From Thalassospira lohafexi (GTDB taxonomy: Bacteria > Pseudomonadota > Alphaproteobacteria > Rhodospirillales > Thalassospiraceae): a DNA stretch of 64,000 nucleotides. The translations under genes and the position numbers were made by a program. Below the pieces are notes generated by a model. That model saw nothing but the letters and a program-made list of their open reading frames with translations. It made no database searches and had not been told where the DNA came from. The stretch lies in assembly GCF_002844275.1 (NCBI RefSeq), contig NZ_NXGX01000007.1:161083-225082 (forward strand), given 5' to 3'. Below, piece by piece: positions 52,449-61,223 of this stretch (positions within the stretch are counted from its first letter, which is position 1; every line of letters starts with the position of its first letter).

Positions 52449-54395
52449 TTAACCGGCCTTATTGACACGCATGTACCATTCGACCAGACGGCGGGTCTGA
52501 CGTTCGGTATAGGATCGATCAATCATGCGTTTGACGAACTCGTTGTGTTTCTTTTCGGTTTCGCTGTCTTGTTTCGAGCCAAAAGAAATCACCGGCAAGA
52601 GGTCTTCGACCTGACTAAACATGCGTTTTTCGATCACTTCGCGCAGTTTTTCATAGGACGTCCATGCCGGGTTTTTGCCCTTGTTATTGGCACGTGTGCG
52701 CAGGGCAAATTTGACGACCTCGTTACGGAAGTCCTTTGGATTGGCGATGCCAGCCGGTTTCTCGATCTTTGAGAGTTCCTGATCAATGATCTTGCGATCC
52801 AGCAACTGCCCGGTATCGGGGTCCTTGAAGTCCTGATCTTCGATCCATGCATCGGCATACGACACATAACGATCAAACAGGTTCTGCCCGTAATCGGAAT
52901 AGCTTTCGAGATAGGCCTTCTGGATTTCCGCCCCGATAAATTCGGCATAGCGCGGGGCCAGTTCGGATTTGATGAAGTCCATATAATCCTTTTCGCGTTC
53001 TTCGGGGTATTGTTCGCGCCGGATTGCCTGTTCCATCACATACATCAGATGCACCGGATCGGCGGCAACTTCGTTGGTGTCATGGTTGAAGGTTTCCGAA
53101 AGCACCTTAAAGGCAAAGCGGGTTGAAATACCGTCCATGCCTTCGTCAACACCAGCGGTATCGCGGTATTCCTGCATGGATTTGGCCTTGGGATCGACGT
53201 CTTTGAGCGTTTCGCCGTCATAGACCCGCATTTTGGAATACAGGTTGGAGTTTTCATGTTCATGCAGGCGCGACAGGACCGAGAATTGCGCCAGCATTTT
53301 CAGCGTGCCCGGTGCACAGGCGCCCTGTTCAAGCTCCGATCCTTCAAGCAGCTTGTCGTAAATCTGGGTTTCTTCGGTGACGCGCAGGCAATAGGGCACC
53401 TTGATCACGCTGATACGATCGATGAAGGCTTCGTTGTTTTTGTTGGCCTTAAATGTTTGCCATTCTGACTCGTTCGAGTGGGCAAGGATCAAGCCCTGAA
53501 ACGGGATGGCGCCCAAGTTTTCGGTGCCGATATAGTTGCTTTCCTGCGTTGCCGTCAGCAACGGATGGAGCATCTTGATCGGGGCCTTGAACATTTCGAC
53601 AAATTCAAGAAGCCCCTGGTTGGCCCGGTTCAGCCCGCCGGAGTAGCTGTAGGCATCCGGGTCGTTCTGGCTGTAATATTCAAGTTTGCGGATATCGACC
53701 TTACCGACAAGCGACGAGATATCCTGATTGTTTTCATCGCCGGGTTCGGTTTTGGCAATGCCGATCTGGCGCAAGCGAGACGGGATCAGTTTAACGACCG
53801 AGAATTTACTAAGGTCGCCTTCGAACTCGTCAAGGCGTTTGACCGCCCATGGCGACATCAAGCCGGTGAGGCGGCGTTTGGGAATGCCGTATTTGTCCTG
53901 AATGGCGTCACCCATTTTGGCGGGATTAAACAGGCCAAGCGGGCTTTCGAAAACCGGGCTGATATCATCGCCCGCCTTGAGAACATAAATCGGTTCCTGT
54001 TCCATCAGTTCTTTGAGCCGTTCAGCAAGGGAGCTTTTGCCCCCGCCTACCGGACCAAGCAGATAGAGAACCTGTTTGCGTTCTTCCAGACCCTGTGCGG
54101 CATATTTAAAGAAGCCAACGATACGTTCGATGGTTTCTTCCATGCCGTAAAAATCGACAAAGGCCGGATACCGTTTGATGGTGCGGTTGAGGAAGACGCG
54201 GGCCAGTCGGGGATCTGTCGATGTATCGATCAGTTCGGGGTCACCGATGGCGGTAATCATGCGTTCTGCGGCGGACGCATAAGCTGTTGGGTCTTCACGA
54301 CATAAATTGAGGTAATCGCGAATGGTTAGTTCGGTTTCTTGTTTTCCGTCATAGCCTTCCGCATACAGCTCGAAGATATCCTTGCCTTCAGCCAT
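52449..54395 (-). CDS. PrkA family serine protein kinase (YeaG-like)
   Basis: A 648-aa AAA+/kinase protein. The P-loop is LGPVGGGKSSLAE (113-125). GLMSPWAVKRLDEFEGDLSK, GLNRANQGLLEFVEMFKAP and LAHSNESEWQTFKANKNNEAFIDRI are the PrkA AAA core. The C-terminal PrkA domain includes YVSYADAWIEDQDFKD. ATG 54395 is preceded by AAAGGAGA. It is the first gene of the stress operon prkA-yeaH-spoVR and may regulate it through phosphorylation or ATPase action. Confidence 0.94.
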   Translation of the reverse strand: MAEGKDIFELYAEGYDGKQETELTIRDYLNLCREDPTAYASAAERMITAIGDPELIDTSTDPRLARVFLNRTIKRYPAFVDFYGMEETIERIVGFFKYAAQGLEERKQVLYLLGPVGGGKSSLAERLKELMEQEPIYVLKAGDDISPVFESPLGLFNPAKMGDAIQDKYGIPKRRLTGLMSPWAVKRLDEFEGDLSKFSVVKLIPSRLRQIGIAKTEPGDENNQDISSLVGKVDIRKLEYYSQNDPDAYSYSGGLNRANQGLLEFVEMFKAPIKMLHPLLTATQESNYIGTENLGAIPFQGLILAHSNESEWQTFKANKNNEAFIDRISVIKVPYCLRVTEETQIYDKLLEGSELEQGACAPGTLKMLAQFSVLSRLHEHENSNLYSKMRVYDGETLKDVDPKAKSMQEYRDTAGVDEGMDGISTRFAFKVLSETFNHDTNEVAADPVHLMYVMEQAIRREQYPEEREKDYMDFIKSELAPRYAEFIGAEIQKAYLESYSDYGQNLFDRYVSYADAWIEDQDFKDPDTGQLLDRKIIDQELSKIEKPAGIANPKDFRNEVVKFALRTRANNKGKNPAWTSYEKLREVIEKRMFSQVEDLLPVISFGSKQDSETEKKHNEFVKRMIDRSYTERQTRRLVEWYMRVNKAG

Positions 54396-55013
54396 GGCGC
54401 GGTCTCCTTTCAAACGTTATCTCATGCGTGTCAAAATGTGCGTTTCCTGTCGTTCCTGAATTTTTTTGCGGTGCGGCAGACCCGTTTTGGGCCGCCTTAG
54501 TCTATGTACGTCGGCAAAGCTCGTCTTGATGAGTTTGTCGGACCGTAAATATATTAAAAGAAAATATTGACGTTCTGGTTAATGAATGGCGGAATTCGCC
54601 GGGACTTAACAAGAATTGAAGTTTTACAGTATTTCCATCGCGGGTATCTGTATTTGCAGCCAATGGTTGCGATATTTGGCCCTGTTGCAGCGACCGATTA
54701 GTCGACTTTAAAAATGCCTTGGCGGTCATCCGTCGTGCGACCCTGATTTCCGCCCCCGATTTTCATCGGTGCAAAAGCCTACTCTTCAAACGTGGGAAGT
54801 TGCGTATCCATCCGCAAGGCAAGACATAAGTATTATCGACGGAATTTCCGCCTATCCGATCACGTGTGAGTGAGCCGGTTTGGCGGTTGCCCTAGGCTCA
54901 GGAAAAGTCGTGCGGGGATAAAATATTTTGCATTTGCGCAAAGTTGGCCTGAGACGGTATCACAGGCAGTCGGCTTTAAACGCCGGGCACGCGCAAGAAT
55001 TAAGGAAGCCGGA
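54396..55013. other. 618-base intergenic region
   Basis: No convincing gene. It must hold the promoter of the prkA operon and one of the rhodanese gene, and contains a half copy of the dispersed palindrome at 54891-54903. Confidence 0.4.
54891..54903. repeat. Dispersed palindrome, half-site copy
   Basis: CCTAGGCTCAGGA, the reverse orientation of TCCTGAGCCTAGG. The second arm is absent. Confidence 0.45.
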
Positions 55014-55352
55014 ATGACCGAAGGTAGTGTTGAATTTGTAGAGCCCCATGAACTTGATCAGTTGATCGGGCAGGAAACGGTCACGGTGATTGATGTCCGC
55101 GAAGCCGACGAATTCGCCACCGGTCACATCGAAACGGCGATCAATATTCCAACATCGAATTTTGATATCCCGGCCCTGATTGATCTGACCGATGAAAACG
55201 ACACCGATCTTGTGTTTGTCTGTGCGGTGGGGCAACGATCCTTTGGCGCGGCCAATGCGGTGTTGCCGCATGTTGATTGCAAGGTGATCAACCTTAAGGG
55301 CGGCATTCAAAGCTGGACCCGCGGTGGGTTTGATCTTGAAGGTGGCAAATAA
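55014..55352 (+). CDS. Rhodanese-like sulfurtransferase, single domain
   Basis: A 112-aa single-domain rhodanese. TVIDVREADEFATGHIETAINIP is the conserved substrate-region motif. The active-site loop VCAVGQRS carries the catalytic Cys 70. ATG 55014 follows AAGGAAGCC, and the 48 residues upstream in the open frame look non-coding. It could transfer sulfane sulfur or detoxify cyanide. The exact partner is not visible. No neighbour with obvious sulfur function. Confidence 0.88.
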   Translation: MTEGSVEFVEPHELDQLIGQETVTVIDVREADEFATGHIETAINIPTSNFDIPALIDLTDENDTDLVFVCAVGQRSFGAANAVLPHVDCKVINLKGGIQSWTRGGFDLEGGK

Positions 55353-55499
55353 CCCGACGGGCGTTTGATCGACATTTGTCAGGGACGATCTATTCGAATT
55401 GGCTATTCAAACCGGCCTCATGCGTGATGGCCGGTTTTTCTATCTTGACGATTTCTCTAAAATGGAAAAATATCCCATTAAAGAGACTCGAGGGGCGAT

Positions 55500-56054
55500 A
55501 TGGACGAAATTGAAACAAGACTGGCCGACCGGTTGGCAGCGTTGCGGTCTGATCGTGGGTGGTCGCTTGATGACTTGGCAAAGCGCAGTGCGGTCAGCCG
55601 TGCCAGCCTGTCACGGATTGAAAATGGCGATGTCAGCCCGACGGCCAGTGTGCTGGGCAAACTGTGTGTGGCATATGGCATGACATTGTCGCGTCTGATG
55701 CAGATGGTCGAGGATGATTTCACCCCACTGATTGCCCGTGCATCGCAGGAAGTCTGGACCGACCCGGAAACTGGATATCGTCGCCGACTGGTGTCGCCGA
55801 CGTCACGATTGCTTTCGGGTGAGGTGATTGAAGTCGAAATCGATCCGGGGCAACGCATTGAATATGGCGGATCGCCGCGCGACGGGCTGGAACATCATCT
55901 GGTGATGCTTGATGGGCAACTGTCCATGCAGATTGATGGCACAACCCACCATCTGGGGCAGGGGGATTGCCTGCGCTATCAGTTGCGCGGTGGCAACGTG
56001 TTTCAAACCCCGAAAAACGCGGGTGCGCGCTATCACCTGTTCATTATCGACTAG
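55500..56054 (+). CDS. XRE-family regulator with C-terminal cupin domain
   Basis: A 184-aa protein: N-terminal HTH (about 8-65: LAALRSDRGWSLDDLAKRSA, VSRASLSRIENG, PTASVLGKLCVAYGM) and a C-terminal cupin (about 110-180: GQRIEYGGSPRDGLEHHLVM, GDCLRYQLRGGNVFQ). This class senses small molecules through the cupin. ATG 55500. It is 33 bases before a GNAT gene, a frequent pair. The dispersed palindrome covers its stop region. Confidence 0.88.
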   Translation: MDEIETRLADRLAALRSDRGWSLDDLAKRSAVSRASLSRIENGDVSPTASVLGKLCVAYGMTLSRLMQMVEDDFTPLIARASQEVWTDPETGYRRRLVSPTSRLLSGEVIEVEIDPGQRIEYGGSPRDGLEHHLVMLDGQLSMQIDGTTHHLGQGDCLRYQLRGGNVFQTPKNAGARYHLFIID

Positions 56055-56067
56055 GTCCTGACCCTAG
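56051..56067. repeat. Dispersed palindrome, copy in an intergenic gap
   Basis: CTAGG-TCCTGAC-CCTAG between the XRE-cupin and GNAT genes. Its first base pairs include the XRE-cupin stop codon. Confidence 0.55.
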
Positions 56068-56087
56068 ATCACAGAAAAGAATCCATC

Positions 56088-56627
56088 ATGAACCCATCCT
56101 TACCTGCCCCCACGATAATCAACCTTGACGCCGACGGCCTGACCGCGCGGATCGACCAATTTGGCGAGATGCTTCATGCCTGTGTCCATGACGGGGCCAG
56201 CATCGGCTTTATCGACCCGTTCCCGGTCGAGGAGGCGGTTGCATTTTGGCGCGAACGGATTGTTCCGGCCCTTCGTGGCGGGAAGCGGATATTGTTTGCC
56301 GCAATGGATCAGGGGCGTGTGGTGGGCACGGTGCAGCTTGATATTGATACCATGCCAAATCAGCGCCATCGCGGTGACATCAGTAAATTGATGGTGCGAC
56401 CCGATTGCCGTCGGCGCGGAATTGCCCGGTTGTTGATGATGGCGGCGGAAGATTGTGCTCAGGACATGGGGCGGTCGTTACTGACCCTTGATACCCGTAC
56501 GGGTGACAGTGCGGAAACTTTGTATCTGTCGCTTGGATTTCAGTGCGCAGGGGTGATCCCCGATTATGCCCGTGATCCTTTTTCGGATCACCTTAGTGCA
56601 ACCACGGTTATGTTTAAGCGGGTTTGA
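56088..56627 (+). CDS. GNAT family N-acetyltransferase
   Basis: A 179-aa acetyltransferase. The acetyl-CoA pyrophosphate loop is in LMVRPDCRRRGIARLLMMAAE, with the R/Q-x-x-G-x-G/A form in RRRGIA. A following strand LLTLDTRTGDSAETLYLSLGF completes the GNAT core. Substrate is unknown. It follows the XRE-cupin gene closely and is likely regulated by it. Confidence 0.87.
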   Translation: MNPSLPAPTIINLDADGLTARIDQFGEMLHACVHDGASIGFIDPFPVEEAVAFWRERIVPALRGGKRILFAAMDQGRVVGTVQLDIDTMPNQRHRGDISKLMVRPDCRRRGIARLLMMAAEDCAQDMGRSLLTLDTRTGDSAETLYLSLGFQCAGVIPDYARDPFSDHLSATTVMFKRV

Positions 56628-56944
56628 ATGTAGCCCCTTGGTTTCGCAACGCTTATCACGCGATTCCTGAAGAGTGTATTCAGAACGGGCGTTCTTGCAT
56701 GCCAGTATTTGCCATCCAGACCGGCATGTGAGTGACAATTGTCGTGTTGCGCTGCCGCGATGTGAGGCGGGTTTGGCTACAATTTCGTTTTGTCATGCGA
56801 GTTCAAAGCCTTGTGCGGCGCACTAAGGGTTTGTTGGGGGATGTCCTTAACGTGGTAAAACATGTTGAACCCTATCGCGAAATGGGCGCATCTTTTCCTT
56901 TGAGACGACAGAATTAAAATAAAAGTACTTGGAGGACGTCCATC
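56628..56944. other. 317-base intergenic region
   Basis: I see no gene, palindrome or terminator of note. It should carry the promoter of the TRAP operon; the dctP gene itself has TTGGAGGACG as ribosome-binding site. Confidence 0.4.
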
Positions 56945-57934
56945 ATGAAGAAATTTGCCCTTGCCGCAGCGCTGATTGCGTCTGTTGGCTTTGCCGGTGC
57001 GGTTCAGGCCGCTGACCTGACCTTGCGCATCTCCTTGCAGTTGCCGATGAAAAGCCACCTTGGCCAGAACCTTTTGATGTTCAAACAAGAGGTCGAGGAA
57101 AAATCAAACGGTGACATCGAAGTTCAGATTTACGATTCAGCCCAGCTTTATAAAGACAAAGAAGTTCCCGCTGCTGTTGGCTCGGGTGCGATTGAAATGG
57201 GCGTTGCGTCACTGACCCGTTATGTCGGTGATGTTCCTGCAGTTGATATTTTCTATCAGCCATTTGTGTTTGATTCCGAGGAAAAGGTCCGTAAGGCCGT
57301 TGCCAAAGGATCGCCGGTGCGCGGTCCGCTTGATGAGGCAATTGCCGATACCGGTGCGACCGTTTTGTGGTGGCAGGCGTACGGCGGGGCGATCATGCTG
57401 TCCAAGGATGAACCGCTGCATGGTCCGGAAGACCTTGAAGGCAAGAAAGTCCGTGTCTTTGGCAAAACGCTTGGTGATTTTGTAACGTCTGCGGGCGGTG
57501 CGCCGACGCTTGTTTCGGGCTCCGAGCAGTATATTGCCTATCAGCGTGGCACTGTTGACGTTGGGATGACCGGGGTGTCGGGCGTCAAATCCCGTCAGCT
57601 TTGGGAAGTCATGGACAATATCACCGTGACCAACCATGCCGATATCGAGTTCATTGTTGTGGTTAATACCGATTTCTGGAATGGGCTTAGCGATGAACAG
57701 CGCGACATCATCAATGCCGCAGCGATGAATGCCGAGGCAGATGTTCGCGACCGTATGAGCGACATTGAAGCCGCTGCTTACAGTGCGGCCGAAGAAGCAG
57801 GCATGACGGTTTATCGTCCGACTGACGCGGAACTCGCCAAATGGCGCGCGGTTTCCCAGCCGGTATATGATGCGTTCCTTGAAGATGCCGGTGATCTTGG
57901 CAAGCAGGTCTTTGACGCTGCTGAAAAATTCTAG
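56945..57934 (+). CDS. dctP: TRAP transporter periplasmic binding protein (DctP)
   Basis: A 329-aa exported binding protein. The signal peptide (MKKFALAAALIASVGFAG, cleavage after VQA) is followed by ADLTLRISLQLPMKSHLGQN. IEVQIYDSAQLYKDKEVPAA and LEGKKVRVFGKTLGDF hold the conserved carboxylate-binding Arg region. Ligands of this family are organic acids. The same operon has an isocitrate lyase-family enzyme, so a dicarboxylate or branched-chain hydroxyacid is likely. A 16-bp hairpin separates it from dctQ. Confidence 0.9.
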   Translation: MKKFALAAALIASVGFAGAVQAADLTLRISLQLPMKSHLGQNLLMFKQEVEEKSNGDIEVQIYDSAQLYKDKEVPAAVGSGAIEMGVASLTRYVGDVPAVDIFYQPFVFDSEEKVRKAVAKGSPVRGPLDEAIADTGATVLWWQAYGGAIMLSKDEPLHGPEDLEGKKVRVFGKTLGDFVTSAGGAPTLVSGSEQYIAYQRGTVDVGMTGVSGVKSRQLWEVMDNITVTNHADIEFIVVVNTDFWNGLSDEQRDIINAAAMNAEADVRDRMSDIEAAAYSAAEEAGMTVYRPTDAELAKWRAVSQPVYDAFLEDAGDLGKQVFDAAEKF

Positions 57935-57964
57935 GAACTGTTTTCGGAACGCCTCGATACATTC

Positions 57965-58004
57965 AGAACCCCATCCGGTCGGTTTTCTGACCGGATGGGG
58001 TTCT
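57965..58004 (+). terminator. Attenuator hairpin between dctP and dctQ
   Basis: A perfect 16-bp stem (57965-57980 with 57989-58004), loop GGTTTTCT. No strong T-tract after it (ATAATCTT), so it probably reduces transcription into dctQM and stabilises dctP mRNA. Confidence 0.65.
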
Positions 58005-58160
58005 ATAATCTTAATGTCATCTCTTGCGGGGGCCACGCCACCGTTCTGCTTTGTCCCGGCACCGCGCGCGGTGGTGATTTTTTGTATTTTTCGTGATCAG
58101 GAGCAAACCGTTCTTGTGATACGCCCCAGAAGGCTGTCATCGCAGAACGGCATTATTTAA

Positions 58161-58652
58161 ATGATGTTTGATCGATTGATGCTTTTGCTGGCGTGGGTTG
58201 CGGCCCTTCTGTTTGTTGCAGCGGGCTGCATGCTGACCTACGAAGTCATTGCCCGGTATTTCTTTATCCGTCCCACAATCTGGGCCGCCGAGCTTTCGCA
58301 ACTTTGCCTGATCTGGGGATCCTTGATGGGCATGCCCTGGGCCCTGGCCGCACGTCGCCATATTTCGGTCGATGCGATCACCCGGCTGTGTCCACCGTTG
58401 GTTCAGCGCGGGCTTGAAGTTATTGCGATGACGGCGATCCTTGCGTTTTCTGTCATGGTGACGATCAAGGGCTGGGACATCTTTTTTGAAAGCTTTGAAC
58501 GCGGGCGCACGACGGGCACGATGCTTGATCTGCCGTCGTGGGTTGCTGAACTTCCGGTGGCCATCGGATTTGCGCTTTTGGCCGTTCAGGCCGTGATTGA
58601 AATTGTCGGCCTTTTGCGGGGCAAGGAAATTCCGAAAGGGGCGCACGAATGA
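58161..58652 (+). CDS. dctQ: TRAP transporter small membrane subunit (DctQ)
   Basis: A 163-aa protein with four predicted helices (MLLLAWVAALLFVAAGCML..., then IWAAELSQLCLIWGSLMGMP). The central ARRHISVDAI motif is typical of DctQ. It overlaps dctM by four bases (ATGA). Together with dctP and dctM it forms a Na+-driven uptake system. Confidence 0.9.
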   Translation: MMFDRLMLLLAWVAALLFVAAGCMLTYEVIARYFFIRPTIWAAELSQLCLIWGSLMGMPWALAARRHISVDAITRLCPPLVQRGLEVIAMTAILAFSVMVTIKGWDIFFESFERGRTTGTMLDLPSWVAELPVAIGFALLAVQAVIEIVGLLRGKEIPKGAHE

Positions 58653-59917
58653 CCATCGTCTTTACCTTGGCGGCGATGTTCGCCTTGTTGCTTATTCGTG
58701 TGCCGGTCGCCTTTGCCCTTGGGGGGCTTGGGCTTGGCATGTTGATCCTTGGCGGGTTTTCGCCCTTGATGGCGCCACAGGCGATTTTATCAACGCTGGA
58801 CGGGTTTATCCTGTTGGCGGTGCCGCTGTTTTTACTGATGTCCAATACGCTGTTGCGTGCCGGGGTCGGCAATGACCTTTTTGCCGCGGTGAGTGCGTGG
58901 GTCGGCCATTGGCCCGGGGGCTTGGCGGTGGCGACCATCCTGTCCTGCGGGGTGTTTGCCGCGATTTCGGGATCATCGGTGGCAACGGCTGCGACCATTG
59001 GCACGGTTGCCATCCCCGAAATGATCAATCGCGGCTACAACAAGCGGTTTGTCTATGGCCTGCTGGCCGCAGGCGGTACGCTTGGTATTTTGATCCCGCC
59101 ATCGATCCCGATGATCATTTACGGCTTTGTCACCGAAGAATCGGTAATTGCACTGTTTTTGGCCGGGATTGGGCCGGGCATTGCGCTTTTGGTGCTGTTT
59201 ATCATCTTTTCGATGGTCTATGCCCGGTTGGGTGGACAGGAACGCGAACCCAAACGTGATTGGGCTGAACGCAAACGCGCAACCTTCAAGGCATTGCCGT
59301 CTGTTCTGCTTGCTGTTTTGATTATTGGCGGAATTTATTCCGGGGCCTTTACCCCGACCGAGGCCGCGGCCATCGGGTTTGCCGCCGCACTGACCATTAC
59401 GGCTGCGATGCGGGTTCTGACGTGGGAAAAATTGAAACTGGCAATCTTTGACTCGATGGCCACCACGGTCGCCATCATTCTGATCATTGCCGGGGCCAAG
59501 GTATTTGGCAAAGCCATCACGCTGTATCGCATCCCCCAAGACATCTCTGTGATGATCAGTCAGGGGATCGATACCCAGCTTGGCTTTATCCTTGTGGTGA
59601 CGGTGGTGCTGTTGATCATGGGGCTGGTGTTTGAAGCCCTGTCCATGGTCCTGATCATGACGCCGGTCTTGTTGCCTGCGGCCTTGGCCCTTGGTTTTGA
59701 TCCGGTGTGGTTTGGGGTTTACATGGTGATCATGGTTGAATGTGCGCTGATTACCCCGCCGGTGGGGTTGAACCTTTATGTCATTCAGTCGGTTGCCAAA
59801 ACCCGATTGGGCGAGGTGGCACGCGGGGTTTTACCGTTCTTGCTGCTGATGTTCTTAACGGCCGCGATCCTTTACGTCTGGCATGATCTTGCCTTGTATA
59901 TTCCGTTTAAACTGTGA
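58649..59917 (+). CDS. dctM: TRAP transporter large permease subunit (DctM)
   Basis: A 422-aa permease with about 12 helices. VPVAFALGGLGLGMLILGGF, SGSSVATAATIGTVAIPEMI and LLAAGGTLGILIPPSIPMII are the conserved DctM blocks. It overlaps dctQ at its start and the next gene at its stop (TGATG). Length is normal. Confidence 0.93.
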   Translation: MTIVFTLAAMFALLLIRVPVAFALGGLGLGMLILGGFSPLMAPQAILSTLDGFILLAVPLFLLMSNTLLRAGVGNDLFAAVSAWVGHWPGGLAVATILSCGVFAAISGSSVATAATIGTVAIPEMINRGYNKRFVYGLLAAGGTLGILIPPSIPMIIYGFVTEESVIALFLAGIGPGIALLVLFIIFSMVYARLGGQEREPKRDWAERKRATFKALPSVLLAVLIIGGIYSGAFTPTEAAAIGFAAALTITAAMRVLTWEKLKLAIFDSMATTVAIILIIAGAKVFGKAITLYRIPQDISVMISQGIDTQLGFILVVTVVLLIMGLVFEALSMVLIMTPVLLPAALALGFDPVWFGVYMVIMVECALITPPVGLNLYVIQSVAKTRLGEVARGVLPFLLLMFLTAAILYVWHDLALYIPFKL

Positions 59918-60807
59918 TGCGTATGACCAAAATTGTGACGCCTGCCGACAAACTCCGTGATCTTCTGGCGACGGGGGATCTGATTACCATGCCGTGCTGC
60001 TTTGACGCGCTTTCGGCCAAGCTGATTGAACAGGAAGGCTTTGGTTTGACGTTTATGTCAGGCTTTGCGACGTCAGCGGCCCGGATCGGGGAACCTGATC
60101 TTGGGCTGATGTCATATGGCGAAGTGCTTGATCAGGCGCGCAACATCACCGATGCCATTTCCATACCCCTGATTGGCGATGGCGACACCGGATACGGTAA
60201 TGCGATGAATGTTCGCCGTACTGTGACAGGCTTTGCCAAGGCGGGCTGTGCGGCGGTGATGATCGAAGATCAGCTAGCCCCCAAACGCTGTGGCCATACC
60301 AAGGGCAAGGAAGTTGTCGGTCGGGATGAGGCGTTTGACCGCATCAAGGCCGCGGTGGATGCGCGCGAAGCGGGGGCCGATATCCTGATCCTGGCGCGCA
60401 CCGACGCCCGCCATCAGCACGGCCTGACTGAGGCAATTGATCGGGCGGCCAAGTTCAAGGAACTTGGGGCCGATATCCTGTTTGTCGAAGCCCCCAAATC
60501 TGTCGCGGAAATGCGCACCGTCTGTGCCGAATTATCGGGGCCCAAGATGGCCAACATCGTCGAGGGCGGGGAGACCCCCGATCTGTCACCTGATGAGCTT
60601 AAAGAGATCGGCTATCAGATTGCGGCCTATCCATTGTCGCTGATGGCGGCAGCCATGAAGGCGATGGTCGAAACCCTCCAATCCATGAAAGCAGGCGTTC
60701 CACGCGACGACAAATTGATGGATTGGGCTGATTTACGCAAACGCATTGGGTTTGATGCCTATTACGAAGACTCGGAGCGCTATGCGTCTTCGCGCCGGGA
60801 CGGCTAA
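59917..60807 (+). CDS. Isocitrate lyase/PEP mutase family enzyme
   Basis: A 296-aa (beta/alpha)8 enzyme. DADTGYG-type GDGDTGYG (metal-binding Asp residues), VMIEDQLAPKRCGHTKGKEV with the KRCGH active-site loop, and ILARTDARHQHG identify the family. The Cys in the CGH loop favours a lyase of the 2-methylisocitrate/2,3-dimethylmalate class over a phosphonate mutase. ATG 59917 overlaps the dctM stop. It probably cleaves the acid the TRAP system imports. The exact substrate cannot be assigned. Confidence 0.85.
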   Translation: MRMTKIVTPADKLRDLLATGDLITMPCCFDALSAKLIEQEGFGLTFMSGFATSAARIGEPDLGLMSYGEVLDQARNITDAISIPLIGDGDTGYGNAMNVRRTVTGFAKAGCAAVMIEDQLAPKRCGHTKGKEVVGRDEAFDRIKAAVDAREAGADILILARTDARHQHGLTEAIDRAAKFKELGADILFVEAPKSVAEMRTVCAELSGPKMANIVEGGETPDLSPDELKEIGYQIAAYPLSLMAAAMKAMVETLQSMKAGVPRDDKLMDWADLRKRIGFDAYYEDSERYASSRRDG

Positions 60808-60823
60808 GTAGTGCCTTTTCCAG

Positions 60824-60865
60824 ATAACAGTCCCGCAAGGTTTCGCGATCTTGCGGGACTGTTAT
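60824..60865. terminator. Hairpin terminator of the TRAP operon
   Basis: A perfect 16-bp stem (ATAACAGTCCCGCAAG with its complement at 60850-60865) 16 bases after the lyase gene. It also stands after the convergent parE. Confidence 0.8.
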
Positions 60866-60917
60866 GTTTATACCGATATAAATCCATTTTCGTTGGCTGA
60901 CGGACAGATTGGCGCGC

Positions 60918-61223
60918 CTATTTCGGATCAAACTGTGCCGTGGTATCGCGCGCACCATGCAGCACACGCAAAATGACCAACCCGGATGGTATTATGCGGT
61001 AGTAGATGGCGTAATTTCTATGGATGCAAACGCGAAGGCCGGGCGACAGTTCGTCGCGTTTGGGGCCCATTTCCGGATTCTGACAAAGGGGATCAAACCG
61101 TTCGCCAATCTCATGGATCAGGCGGGTTGCCGCGTCATGATTGTCCTCGGCGATAAATGCCCAGATATCGGCAAGATCGTTCTGAGCCGTCTCGGTAATT
61201 AAGAGCGGGAGCGGACGTTTAAT
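60918..61223 (-). CDS. parE: ParE-type toxin, apparent ATT start
   Basis: A 101-aa RelE/ParE superfamily toxin. The frame gives I/M-KRPLPLLITETAQNDLADI, then WAFIAEDNHDAATRLIHEIG and ELSPGLRVCIHRNYAIYYRI, ending GARDTTAQFDPK. This is a full ParE, which poisons DNA gyrase in characterised cases. No ATG, GTG, TTG or CTG codon exists in this frame between the preceding in-frame stop and the conserved region. ATT 61223 follows AGAGGACAGGA and gives the usual KRP N-terminus, so ATT is the likely start. It overlaps the antitoxin stop by 25 bases. Confidence 0.82.
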   Translation of the reverse strand: MKRPLPLLITETAQNDLADIWAFIAEDNHDAATRLIHEIGERFDPLCQNPEMGPKRDELSPGLRVCIHRNYAIYYRIIPSGLVILRVLHGARDTTAQFDPK

